Assembly (NCBI GenBank): GCA_038503035.1
Contig: JAVSML010024617.1
Span: forward strand, 248,001 to 312,000
DNA from: Crocodylus rhombifer
Taxonomy: Eukaryota > Chordata > Crocodylia > Crocodylidae
DNA length: 64,000 bases
Reading direction: 5' to 3'
This document shows positions 44,575 through 54,799 of this stretch, one piece after another. How positions within the stretch are numbered: position 1 is the first letter of the stretch; every line of letters starts with the position of its first letter. Under the pieces are notes generated by a model. That model saw only the letters and a list, made by a program, of their open reading frames with translations. It was not told the origin of the DNA and did not search any database. The position numbers and the translations under genes were made by a program.

Positions 44575-46441
44575 GCCAGGTTCATAGATTGTAAGGCTGG
44601 AAGGGATTTTGGAAGATCATTGGGTCCAGCCCCCTGAACCAGGCAGGAAAGACAACTGGGGTCAGATGACCCCAGCAAGGTGACCATCCAGTCTCCTCTG
44701 GAAGATTTCCAGGGTAGACAACTGCACCACATCTGAAGGGAGCTTATTCCACAGTCTGGACACCCTAACTGTGAAGTTTTTCCTAATGTTGAGCCTGGAA
44801 CAGTCTTTCAGAACTTTGTGGCCATTACTCCTGGTTTTCCCCCAGAGGTACCCTGGTGAACAGTTTTTTGCTGAGCCCTTGATTTACTCCCCTGATATAG
44901 TGGTAAGATGCTACCAAGTCCCCTCTCAGCCTTCTCTTTTTTAAGCTAAAGAATCCCAGGTCCCTCAGCCTTTCCTCTTATGGCTTGCCATGCAAGTCTC
45001 TGATTATACAGGTGGCTCTTCTCTGGACTCTCTCAAGCTTTACCACATCCTTGTTAAAGTGCAGTGCCCAGAACGGGGTGGAATATTCCAGCTGTGGTCT
45101 AACCAATGCTGAGTAAAGCTAAAGAATCACTTCCTTGGTTTTGCTTTAGATGCGTCAGTTGATGCACGCCAAAGTATTATCTGCCCTGCCATACTCATAG
45201 CTTATATTCATACTGTGGTCTATTATTACCCTAAGTCCGTTTCACTTGTGGTGCTGGCCAGTCTGGCTCTGATCATGCACCAGCCCCACAGCAATAGTAG
45301 GAAGGTGGTCATACATGCCCATACTGTACCCTATTTGGCATGATTTTCCCCTTGGCCTGATGAAATACCAAAGCAAAGTAGTTATTCAGGAGTTCAGTTT
45401 TCTACTGAGTGCCAGTAACCAGCTGTCCTGAGTTGCTGAGCAATGGCCCCACACTCCCATTTGTTTTTCTCCTGTTCCTTACATACCTAAAGAAGGACTT
45501 CTTGTTGTCCTTGATTTCCATTGCTAATTTAAGTTCACTTACCACCTTAGCCTTTCTAATCTGTTCCCTACAATTGTGGGCCATTGTTGTATAGTCCTCC
45601 TTGGGGGCTGTCCCAAGCTTCCATTGTTTGTACGCCTCTTTCTTCTTTTTTAAGAGGACCATGGTTTCCCTGTTTAGCCAAGAGGACGACCCAGCAATCT
45701 TAGTTTAAAGCCCTGTCTACTTACCTCTCTGCATGAGGTGGATGCTGTCCCTTCCTAAGAGTCCTATCTCCCTGAAACGTGCACTGAGGTCGAAGAAACT
45801 GAAGCCCTCTTGGTGGCACCACTGTTGGAGTAATTGGTTCACTTCCTCAACGCACCCTTCCCTCCTGGGAGCATGGCCTACAACTGAGAGCACAGAGGAA
45901 AAAACTACTTGGTCCCCTGCCCCCTTGATCCCAGCCCCCACAGCCCTGTGGCCATTCATGACCCGGTCTGGATTACTCCTGACTGTGTCATTTATTCCCA
46001 CATGGATGAGGAGCATAGGGTTGTAGTCAGAGGGGTGGATGAACCTAGGGATCCTCTCTGCAATATCCCAGATGCGGGACCCAGGGAGGCAGCAGACCTC
46101 ACAGGCTAGGGGGTCCAGATGGCAGATGGGTCTCTCAGTGCCCCACAGGAGGGATTCCCCCCCACCACCACCACCTTGTGCCTCCTCTTGGGGGTGACAG
46201 CATGCTGCTTACCTTCCTCCTCCTTCGGTGTCACCATCAGAGCCTCCTCATGCATGGGGAGGGGAGCATACCTGCTGTGCAGTGCTAGAGGAGGAGCAGC
46301 CATGGCCCTGCATTTCCAGGAGTGTGAGGTGTCTGTTTTCCAGGTGGCTCCAGGTGGGTCTTTTTGGTTGCCAGTAGCTATGCCAAAGCAGCCCCCACAG
46401 CTCAGGGGTAGGGGTTCTGTCTGGGTGGGGGCGAGAGCCAC
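44575..46441 (-). mobile_element. CR1 LINE with ORF1 esterase region and large internal deletion
   Basis: Read on the minus strand. At 46441-46106 is an ORF1 N-terminal stretch ending KRRHKVVVVGGNPS. After a frameshift, 46100-45717 reads EVCCLPGSRIWDIAERIPRF, MLLIHVGINDT and ADQVVFSSVL-type residues, the SGNH/esterase-like domain known from CR1 ORF1. At 45690-45361 is the ORF2 piece after the endonuclease (SSWLNRETMVLLKKKKEAYK, KDNKKSFFRYVRNRRK, a stop, then KTELLNNYFALVFHQAKG). The endonuclease and nearly all of the RT are missing. 45330-44575 is the ORF2 C-terminus and 3' UTR ending 'ccttccagccttacaatcta'. Dead. Confidence 0.85.
45717..46106 (-). pseudogene. CR1 ORF1 esterase-like (SGNH) domain, frameshifted
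   Basis: Conserved blocks: KVVVVGGNPS, where intact CR1 copies usually have GDSLL; CCLPGSRI; LIHVGINDT, the usual HVGTNDI block; VNQLLQQWCHQEGFSFFDLS; and LLGRDSIHLMQRGK, whose D and H are the expected catalytic pair. The nucleophile block GDS is replaced by GGNPS here and a frameshift lies near 46105. The domain is known from CR1-like LINE ORF1 proteins. It is not a host gene. Confidence 0.75.
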
Positions 46442-46839
46442 GGGCTCTGTCTGGGTGGAGATTTCAGTGGTACCAGGAAGCCTGAGGGCACAACGAGTTG
46501 CAACCGTGGCTGGGAGTGAGTCACACCCCTGCCTGGTCCCAGCAGCTGCACTTCAGGCTTCTGGCCGCAGGCTCCTCACTCGGAACAGCCCTCTAGGTGC
46601 CTTCTGCGCACCCCTCCACGTGAACTCCCACACAAACTGCTGCACCCAAGTAGAGCCGTCTGTCTCAGTATGCCAGTTCTTACCTAGATACAGACATTCA
46701 AAAAACCTGAGGCAGAATCGATTTTAGTTGCATAGTTTTCTGTAAGCAGTGGAGTTTAGATCGGTAGTGAACCAAACACACATTCACCACTTGGTGGTGA
46801 AGAGCAAATCTTAGACTGTGGTCTGTCATTTTTAAACTA
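46442..46839. other. GC-rich then AT-rich DNA; possible CR1 5' sequence
   Basis: 46442-46640 may be the 5' part of the same CR1 ORF1. No frame could be followed. Confidence 0.3.
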
Positions 46840-47385
46840 ATTTCATAGTTGGTAGGGTCAGAAGGGACCTGAGCAGATCATCAAGTCCAACCCCCTGCCG
46901 TGGCAGGAAAGAGTACTGGGGTCAAATGACCCCAGCCAGGTGTTCATCCATTCTCCTTTTAAAGACCCCCAGGGTAGGAGCCAGCACCACTTCACCTGGA
47001 AGTTGGTTCCAGATCCTAGCCGCCTTGACAGTGAAGTAGCGCCTCCTGATGTCTAATCTGAATTTACCCTCTGCCAGCTGGTGACCATTATTTCTAGTCA
47101 CTCCTGGTAGCTCGAGGAAACAGAGACTCCCTCAATGCCTGCTGGTCACCTTTGACTAGTTTGTAACAGGCCACTAGGTCCCCCCTCAACCTTCTCTTAT
47201 GGAGGCTGAACAGGTTCCCTTAGCCTCTCCTTGTAGGGCCTGACCTGCTGACCCCTGATCATGTGGGTGGCCCTCCTCTGGACCCTCTCCATGCTGTCCA
47301 CACCCCTCCTGAAGTGCAGCGCCCAGAACTGGATGCAGTAGTCTAACTGCGGCCTAACCAGTGTCGCATAAACATAATTGCGTAT
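46840..47385 (-). mobile_element. CR1 LINE 3' end, another subfamily
   Basis: Inverted CR1 tail ('gaagggacctgagcagatca', 'tcaagtccaaccccctgccg') followed by the ORF2 C-terminal region: 'gtgaagtagcgcctcctgat', 'ggccctcctctggaccctct' and 'gcagcgcccagaactggatg'. 5' truncated at about 47385. It differs clearly from the copy ending at 44575. Confidence 0.9.
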
Positions 47386-47528
47386 GTGTGCCAGACTTCT
47401 GTTCTGTTACCGTTATAGACTGGTTCTGGGTCCTGAGCTTCTGTTCTGTAATGAGGATAGACTGGTTTCTGATCACTTTTACCAGTAAAGCATAGGGGGC
47501 CTGTAGATATGCAGAATATCTGTTCCAC
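47386..47528 (-). repeat. Fragment of the acagaagtt MITE family
   Basis: 'acttctgttctgttac', 'agactggttctgg' and 'gactggtttctgatcacttt' resemble the middle and right part of the element at 49290-49476. Confidence 0.4.
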
Positions 47529-47774
47529 TGTAATTACAGTGCATCAGAGCCAATTTCATGAATCAAGTCTGCTGGAACATCTCGTGTATTCAGTGTCTCT
47601 GAGCTTCAAAATGGCAGTGGGGGCACTTTAACTAAAGCTCACTGAATGAGCTTTAATTAAAAAGTGTCACTGGCACCATTTTGAAGTGCAGGATGTTGAA
47701 TACACATGACCATGTGGATGCTTTAATTAAAGCAGCTGTCTCCTCCCCATCCCCAGAGCACATGTAAAGACACC
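47529..47774 (-). mobile_element. Harbinger-type MITE, inverted partial copy of 56754-57075
   Basis: The plus strand here matches the reverse complement of 56754-57075: 'taattacagtgcatcagagc', 'atcaagtctgctgg', 'tctcgtgtattcag', 'tttaactaaagctc' and the AT-rich end 'gctttaattaaagcag'. Non-coding and slightly shorter than the other copy. Confidence 0.75.
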
Positions 47775-47794
47775 TGTAATATCTGTACCCAGTC

Positions 47795-47970
47795 TAGGGT
47801 GGCCATCATAGAGGACATTCCAGTTTTCTGCTACTCTGTCCTCTATTGATACAAAACCCAATGCCTTTATGTCCTCTATTTTTTCTGTTCAAGAGAAAAA
47901 TAGAGGACATTAAGGCATCCAGTTTTGAGGACAGAGGAATACCAGATGGTCCTCTATGATGGCCATCCTA
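47795..47970. mobile_element. hAT hairpin MITE, 176 bp, with 8-bp target duplication
   Basis: Terminal inverted repeats TAGGGTGGCCATCATAGAGG and, inverted, TAGGATGGCCATCATAGAGG (19 of 20). Flanks ACCCAGTC (47787-47794) and ACCCAGCC (47971-47978), 7 of 8. The centre is another inverted repeat, 'tgtcctctattttttct' against 'agagaaaaatagaggaca', so the whole element can fold. Non-coding. Confidence 0.92.
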
Positions 47971-47978
47971 ACCCAGCC

Positions 47979-48854
47979 CTTATGTTTTTAAATACCAGAA
48001 CATAAAAGAAGACAAATGGAAATGTTTTCATGTGGGCAATTTTTAAATATTTAGTACTCAGGCACTGCTGGATTATAACAATACTTATCAAGATCATGTT
48101 GTAGATCTTGGAGTATAAAATTATGCTAACTGGCACCATTAAAAAAAACCCCATAAAACAGAAGAGTTGAGAAACTGAGTTGCTGAATGCTCAAGCCAGG
48201 TGCCCTCTGCTTTAGGCACTAGAATGACCCATTTCTCTTGGGCACTAGGTTTTCTATCTCTCTTAAAGCTTTGTTGGTACTCATTTTAATTATCTTGACA
48301 GCAAACTATATAGCTTGCTGTTTCTGTGGAAGGATCAAAAGAGCATATGCTATGTAATCTTTATCTCTAAATGATTTATAAAAGAAAAAATCATCCTCAA
48401 TTAAAATCATTAACATGGTCTCTCTTGCTTTTACAGCTGTGAGATAAAAAGCAGACGACGTGGTTGCTGGATGCAAACTGAGAAAGTCTGCAGTTGTTAG
48501 GATCCAGGATTTTGGTTAGTACTTTTTTCAAAGACACTAGCAGAATATTAATAGCTGCATTTTAAAATGTAGCAAACTTTCTACCTCATGAAATCTCCTT
48601 CTTAAGGGAAGCCAACCATTTAAAAAAAAACAAACCAAATATTTTTGGATTATTCCTTCAATATATTTTCCTTTCAAGACAATGCCAATTAGCCAGACAT
48701 GCTGTTATGAGTGCACAAAGCACTGCAAGCGTCATCACCTGTATGTTCAAGAGACCTAGCAGTAGTACACAGCAGTAAGTGAACCAGCTGTGATCGCTGG
48801 CAAGCAGCACAATTTCTGGAGAGTGAGATAAAGCCCTATTTGAACTTTCCAGTT
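47979..48854. other. AT-rich DNA with one candidate small exon
   Basis: No gene is established. See 48437-48515 for a splice-flanked short frame. Confidence 0.4.
48437..48515 (+). other. Candidate small terminal exon (weak)
   Basis: A pyrimidine-rich acceptor 'tctcttgcttttacag' ends at 48436. It is followed in one frame by CEIKSRRRGCWMQTEKVCSC and a TAG stop, a Cys-rich basic tail of the kind that ends some secreted proteins. No other exon of such a gene is seen, and 20 codons can arise by chance. Confidence 0.12.
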
Positions 48855-49040
48855 TCATAGAGAATAAGGCCAGAAGGGACCATTTATATCATCCAGTCTG
48901 ACCTCTGTGTGTCTCAGACCAAAGGATTTAGTTCAGTTATCCCTGTATTTTAGCACAAAAACTTGACTTAGACTAAAACATTTCTGTCCCCAAGAGACTC
49001 AGCTGTGTGCCACAGGAAGAGGACAGGAAAGACCAAGGTT
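48855..49040 (-). mobile_element. CR1 3' fragment
   Basis: 'tttcatagagaataaggcca' followed by 'gaagggaccatttatatcat' and 'ccagtctgacctctgtgtg' is the inverted tail of a CR1 subfamily common in turtles and crocodilians. The following 'ccaaaggatttagttcag' is also typical. Confidence 0.8.
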
Positions 49041-49289
49041 CTACAAACAGCTGAAGCTCCTGCAATCCCAGATAACTGATGATTAAGTATACTCAAGTGA
49101 AATGAGCAACATGCTGTAAGGAAAAGCAAAATACCTAAAATGTCCTTACCAGTATGGCCCTGGCCAGAAGCCAAGGGGTGCTAAAGCATGCCTCCCTGCT
49201 TGGCTAGAGCAGACAGCTTGGGCCAAAGCTAGCTCACCTACCCCTGGGATACTGGGAGACTGTGAGTTAACTTGAATCTGGAGGGGAGC

Positions 49290-49476
49290 TGGGACAGAAG
49301 TTCAATAAACTGATTTAACCTAAACCAGTTAAATCTGATATTACATCCATCCAAGTTTAGCCTAAACCAGTTCCAGCCATTTTGAGAGCAGTTTATGTGC
49401 ACTGAACTTCTGTTGTGTTACAGATTTGAACCAGTTTCTGATCACTTATGCTGGTTTATGTGTAATTTCTGTCCCT
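49290..49476 (+). mobile_element. MITE family with CTAGGGACAGAAATT terminus, copy 2
   Basis: Starts TGGGACAGAAGTTCAATAAA and ends with the inverted TAGGGACAGAAATTACACAT. It aligns along its length with the reverse complement of 17648-17828. No target duplication could be fixed. Confidence 0.75.
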
Positions 49477-50731
49477 AGCCCCTATGACAGACTTAGGAAC
49501 AGCACACCAGCAAGGATCTAGAATCTTGGCTATCCAGCAATCCTTGGTCAGCTAGGTAAAGGTAATATGACTGGATCAAGGTAGCAAGGCAAAAGCACAA
49601 GAATACAAAGTTACAATAGATTCCTGAAGAGCTAAGCTGCTGGGGAAGAGGGCAAAGGTAACAGGAAGACAGAGAGAAGGATTTTGTTGGAGGCTTCCTC
49701 TAATAGACCTTTTTCAGAAAGTATGAAAGGAATTAGTCCTGACCAGCTGGAAGAGAGGGCAATACAGCAAGCTGCAATCAGTTACAAAATGGCCACTTTA
49801 AAAACTGAGTTATTTGGGTTTGCAAATTTGAAGGATCAACCTCACAACAGAATACTAGGAAAAGGTTCTAAAGAGGGCATCCATGCAGTAGCAAAAGTAG
49901 AGACTATACAAACCCAAAATAACATATTTAGTTTTAAAACAAAAAAAATCCAGAAAATTTTGATAATTATTTTCCCCAAACCAGACAGTAAAGAATGCTT
50001 CTGAGTGTATCATATTTTGACAGTATACTAGCATCCATCTTAGTGCTGTTTCTGTTGCCTCTTTAGGGAACAACACCTGCTTCTGATTAAAAGGGAGATT
50101 TTTCTTTTAAATTTCCAAATGTAGCCCCGCTATGTCAAGTCTCATCATGTTTAATCATACCCTGTGATGCATACAAAGTAATCTGACATAAACTAATGCA
50201 ATGTAGCATGTCTGTTGTATTGCAGAATATATTTGGGAAGGGCATGTTTAAGATACAGGATGAAGTTCATATTTGTGTAAAAAAATATACACACAGAAAC
50301 ACACACATGCATATGTTTTATAATCTATTGCATTATGCATTGCCCTGAAGGCTGTGTTATGTGTTGATAAAGCAAGATCTGAAGACCAAAGCCAGTTCCC
50401 CTTTTCTCCTGAGGCTACTATAGCAACACAGTCATTTCATGCTTTTAAAATGTAGGAAAAACCTTAAAAATTGAAAGCTTTTATACAGGCTGCTGATCCA
50501 AGTCTATGTTCTTCCTGGCATTAATAAATCACCTCTACTTGTAATCCTCAAATACTGTAGAATTACCTAGTTCATATTCAAAGATTTTTGAATATGAGAG
50601 AGCGAGAGTGAAGGCTTTGGGGTTTTTTGGAGTGGGGGGGCGGAATGTTTTTTGTTTGTTTTTTGTGCATGTAATATAAGACAAATCTCTTGCAAGATAG
50701 GTAGATATCAGAGAAATCAGGTAAACACATA
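49477..50731. other. AT-rich DNA, no gene recognised
   Basis: Includes a 106-codon open frame at 49684-50004 with no recognisable domain, and a short CA-rich tract at 50286-50310. Confidence 0.4.
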
Positions 50732-50985
50732 GGGTCCACACATGCAGGCACATGTGCTTACAGCAGCTCAAATAGAAGCAGCACAAATTTAAGCCAGGGC
50801 TTTTTCCCTCAGTACACATGCCCAGACATGCACTTTGGTGTGGGGCAAATTGTGTCACCTGAGTCAAAATAACCCTGCCTGGCTCCTGCCAGATCTGTAG
50901 CCAGGGGGAGCTAGAGCCTGGGGCCAGTGCTGGCCCCAGCAGTATAAAAAGCTGCCCTGGCAAGTAGCTCAAGGATACTTGCTCT
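50732..50985 (-). mobile_element. Diverged Harbinger-type MITE fragment
   Basis: The left end 'cata|gggtccacacatgcagg', then 'agacatgcactttggtg', 'tggggcaaattgtgtcacct' and 'ctagagcctggggcc', resembles the inverted copy at 13730-14203 ('cacgcacactctggtg', 'catggcattttgccccagg', 'cttggagcctggcc'). The right end was not resolved. Confidence 0.4.
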
Positions 50986-51240
50986 CATGAGCTTCTGAGG
51001 CATATTATAACCCTTTAACACCCATGTCACTCCTATCCTGCTTTTTCCTTAATTGTCCCCCAAAAAATAGTTGTATCTTTCACCCTTTGTCCCCACACAG
51101 TGAAGGCTGTTAGATGGGTAGGCCTTACGGCCCATGTTAACTGGAAGATACAAACAGAAAGGAGCTTCTGGGGCCCGGCCACTACCTCAAAGTCCATGTT
51201 CTTCCACAGTTGGAACAAAAGACGACTGTGACAACTATTT

Positions 51241-51274
<34 letters not shown>

Positions 51275-51290
51275 AAGAGAGAGAGAGAGA
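51241..51290. repeat. (TA)n(GA)n compound microsatellite
   Basis: (TA)10-11 followed by ACACAGAGAGAGAAAGAGAG and more GA units. Confidence 0.95.
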
Positions 51291-51556
51291 TCAGTTGGGC
51301 CATGTTTTATTGCTATATTTACAATGTTAAAGCAATTTGGAAGCCTACAATGTCACTATCATCATAATCATGGGTGTGTGATGGGAGTGTTAGCAACACA
51401 AAGGATATATTTGCAAAAAGGGTCAGAGTGAAGACAAAAGACCACTCTGCCCCCGAGGAAAACTCTTAGCTGGCTTTTATCCCTTCCCTCCTGGGCACGT
51501 GTGCAGAAGCAGGAACTCTTACAACTCATTTCTGGTTCATACAAACATACATGAAA

Positions 51557-51564
51557 TGACGTCA
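51557..51564. promoter_or_regulatory. CRE palindrome TGACGTCA
   Basis: A perfect cAMP-response-element palindrome at once followed by a second half site (CGTCA). It sits in a repeat-free stretch with unusual AT motifs (TTATAATTAACTACTTAAG) just before the assembly gap. Functional status unknown. Confidence 0.3.
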
Positions 51565-51722
51565 CGTCATCCGTCGCATGTGCATTATAATTAACTACTT
51601 AAGTATGCGGGGCGGATAGGCATATATGCATTAGTTAATTACGCATGCTTAGAAAGCTCTCCAGGTTACTAAAAGTTCAAACCCCTCTCTTTCTCAAGGA
51701 CACAGCCAATTAAATCACAGTT

Positions 51723-52122
51723 NNNNNNNNNNNNNNNNNNNNNNNNNNNNNNNNNNNNNNNNNNNNNNNNNNNNNNNNNNNNNNNNNNNNNNNNNNNNNN
51801 NNNNNNNNNNNNNNNNNNNNNNNNNNNNNNNNNNNNNNNNNNNNNNNNNNNNNNNNNNNNNNNNNNNNNNNNNNNNNNNNNNNNNNNNNNNNNNNNNNNN
51901 NNNNNNNNNNNNNNNNNNNNNNNNNNNNNNNNNNNNNNNNNNNNNNNNNNNNNNNNNNNNNNNNNNNNNNNNNNNNNNNNNNNNNNNNNNNNNNNNNNNN
52001 NNNNNNNNNNNNNNNNNNNNNNNNNNNNNNNNNNNNNNNNNNNNNNNNNNNNNNNNNNNNNNNNNNNNNNNNNNNNNNNNNNNNNNNNNNNNNNNNNNNN
52101 NNNNNNNNNNNNNNNNNNNNNN
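51723..52122. other. Assembly gap, 400 N
   Basis: Exactly 400 unknown bases. Reading frames that cross it are artefacts. Confidence 1.
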
Positions 52123-52408
52123 CACACAGCACATGGACTGCCCACCTGCAGGCTCCCATCCCCACCCACAGGGCTGAGCCCTCCCACAGAAGCTACCACC
52201 CCCCTGCAGGGCCCACATGCCACCCGCCTGCTCCACCACCCGCTCCCCTGCCCCCCCCTCGCCTGGCCCCAGCCCCCCTGTACTCACCGGCAGCAGCAGT
52301 GGCCATCGTAGATGCTTGGGGCCTGATGGCACAGCTCCCCCCCACCCACACATGGCACAGGGCAGTGGGGGGGCAGCTGGGCTTGGCCCTGGCCACCTGG
52401 CACCCATG

Positions 52409-52428
52409 CTGCTGCTGCTGCTGCTGCA
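52409..52428. repeat. (CTG)n trinucleotide repeat
   Basis: Seven CTG units. They produce a poly-Gln run in a minus-strand frame that is not a gene. Confidence 0.9.
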
Positions 52429-52620
52429 TTGTGCAGGTGTGGCCCAACTTAGCAGGGCAGCGTGTGGTGCTGCACACTTTCTGGCACCTCAAGGCTGCTA
52501 GGGCTGTGATGCAAAGCTCAGCGCCACTCAGCATGAGTGGTCCCAAGCTGCCTGACAGCGTGCAGCACCATGCAGCATCCTGCCAAGACAGGCTACACCC
52601 GTGTAATGCGGCAGCAGTGG

Positions 52621-54185
52621 CATAGACTTCATAGACATAGACAACTGGGCTGGAAGGGACCCCGAAGGATCATCGAGTCCAGCCCCCTGCCCAGGGGCAG
52701 GAAGTCAGCAGGGCTCATAGGATCCCAGCAAGATAAACATCCAAAAGTATCTTGAAGGTGTTCAAAGTAGGTGCCTGAACCACTTCCAGCGGCAGTCTAT
52801 TCCAAACCTTGGGGGCTCGGACAGTAAAGAAGTTCTTCCTTACGTCCAGCCTGAAACGGTCGCAGAGGAGTTTGTGACCATTCAATCTTGTCAATCCTTT
52901 GGGCACTCAGGTGAACAGTGTTCCCTCATATCCTGGTGAACACCCCTAATAAACTTACAGGTGGCCACCAGATTGTCCCTGAGCCTGCGCTTTTCCAGGC
53001 TGAAAAGTCCTGTGGCTCTCAGCCTCTCGTCATAAGGTCTGTTATCCTGACCTGTGATCATGTGCATGGCTCTCCTCTGCACTCTCTCAAGCTTCTCCAC
53101 ATCCTTTTTGAATTGTGGAACCCAAAACTGGATGCAGTACTGTAGCTGCAGCCTCACCAAGGCCGAGTACAAGGGGAGAATGATGTCCTGGGATTTGTTT
53201 GAGAAGCATCTATGGATGCAAGCCAGCATTTTGCTCGTTTTACTAGCCGCAGCATCACACTGAAGGCTCATGTTCATCTTGTGCTCAGTCATGACCCCCA
53301 AGTCCCTTTCATCTGTAGTGCTAACCAGCGTAGCACTGCCAACCCTACGAGCACACTGCAGCTTTTTCCTCCCAAGGTGGAGAACCTTGCATTTTTCTGT
53401 GTTAAACACCACCCCTTTCATGAGCCTGTCAAGGTCAGCCTGGATCACTCTCCTGTCCTCAGGTGTGGATGCTTTACCCCAGAGTTTGGTGTCATCGGCA
53501 AACTTGGCCAGCCCGCTTTCTGACATCAGTGTCTACATTACTGATGAAAATGTTAAAAAGTAAGGCCCCTAGGACAGAGCCCTGAGGAACCCACTGGTCA
53601 CAGAGCACCGTGACGATTGACTTCCATCAACCACCACCCTCTGTGTCCTGCCATGGAGCCAATTCCCCAGCCAGTGGATCATGGTGAGGTCAAGGCCACA
53701 GTTAGCCAGTTTTGCCAAGAGGTGATCATGGGATACAAAATCTAAGGCTTTTTTAAAGTCAAGATATATGACATCAATCTCTTTTCCCTTGTCCAGGTGA
53801 TAGGTCAGCTGGTTGTAAAAGGAAATGAGATTGTTTAAGCAAGACCTACCCACTACAAACCTGTGCTGGGTATCCCTCAGGATATTGCTGTCAGCTAGCC
53901 TGTCTAGGATGGCCTCTTTGATAATCTTTTCCAAGACCTTCCCCAGGATAGATGTCAGGCTGATGGATCTGTACTTTGCCGGATCCACTTTCCTCCCTTT
54001 TTTGAAAATAGGCACCACATTGGCCTTCTTCCAATCGTCGGGCACTTTACCAGCGCAGAGTTCTCAAAGATCCGTGCCAGAGGCTGAGCTTGATGCCTGC
54101 CAGATCTTTGAGTACCCTTGGGTATAAACTGTCAGGGCCAGCTGACTTGAAGCTATCCAGCCTGTCAAAGTGTTCCTTCATAGAT
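52621..54185 (-). mobile_element. CR1 LINE, 5' truncated, with reverse transcriptase
   Basis: On the minus strand from about 54185: KEHFDRLDSFKSAGPDSLYP, then the RT core in 54045-53569 (MPDDWKKANVVPIFKKG, YRSISLTSILGKVLEKII, QHRFVVGRSCLNNLI, DVIYLDFKKALDFVSHDHL). A frameshift near 53550 precedes 53526-52891, which carries the catalytic box FADDTKLWG, KCKVLHLGRKKLQ and FKKDVEKLERVQRRAM. Then comes the C-terminus (52906-52715, DRFRLDVRKNFFTVRAPKVW) and the 3' UTR. The tail is the short tandem GTCTATGA-type repeat (52642-52621) typical of CR1. ORF1 and the endonuclease are missing. This is the least decayed LINE in the window. Confidence 0.93.
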
Positions 54186-54799
54186 GGCATGAGTGCCAGG
54201 TGTCAAGAACCAAGCCCCTCTTCCCTGCACCCATGTGGGGGCTGTGCCATGAGGCCCCAAGCAGCCCTGACAGATGCTGCTGCTGCCAGTGAATGCAGGG
54301 AGGCTGGGGCCAGGTCGAGGAATGGGTGGGGGAGCTGGGGCCAGGCAGGGGAGCGAGGGAATGGGCGGGGGGTGGGGGGCTAGGCAAGGAGGCAGGGGGG
54401 CATGGAGGGGACCCACCCCTCCCAAGCTGCCCCCTCCATGCCCCCCTCTCCCAGCACCCCCCACCCTCTACTTACCCAGCACAGAAACTGGGTCCAGGTC
54501 CCTGCAGCCTGCACTGCTGCTTGCCCTGCATGGGCAAGCAGCGTTGCTTCAGCATTAGGGCAAGAGCCAGCCATAGAGATGCTCCGGCTGGCTCCTGGAT
54601 TGGCTCTGTGGAGCGGCTGCCCTGCTTTTTTCCCTCAGGGTATTTTTTTAATACCTGGATCTCCAAGTATCAAATTTTGACCCTGCGCTGCAAATATGCA
54701 GCACGGGGAACTTTTTTTGTTCCCAGCGTGCCTCTTGCAGCATCTCAAACTTGTTTGGGGTGCAGCAAAAGGCATGTGCATGCTCGTCTGGATGCACCC

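Larger units (their letters stand above)
52123..54799. mobile_element. Foldback element interrupted by a CR1 insertion
   Basis: Left arm about 52255-52405 and right arm 54187-54330 are inverted copies: 'ctggccccagcc', 'actcaccggcagcagcag' against 'attcactggcagcagcag', 'gcttggggcctgatggcaca' against 'gcttggggcctcatggcaca', and 'cacctggcac' with C/T then 'catgc'. The loop 52406-52620 is followed directly by the CR1. The right end near 54799 reads, inverted, TGGGTGCATCCAGACGAGCA next to a TA, like the Harbinger-type MITEs. The left end is lost in or beyond the gap. Confidence 0.6.

Noticed and set aside
46119..46727. 202-codon plus-strand ORF
   Set aside because: Most of it is antisense to the CR1 ORF1 region at 45717-46441, and its composition is that of a shadow frame.
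51669..52407. Minus-strand ORFs of 151-230 codons
   Set aside because: They run through 400 unknown bases (51723-52122); the apparent length is an artefact.
52193..52546. Poly-glutamine protein on the minus strand
   Set aside because: The Gln run comes from the (CTG)n repeat in the foldback arm; no further protein features.
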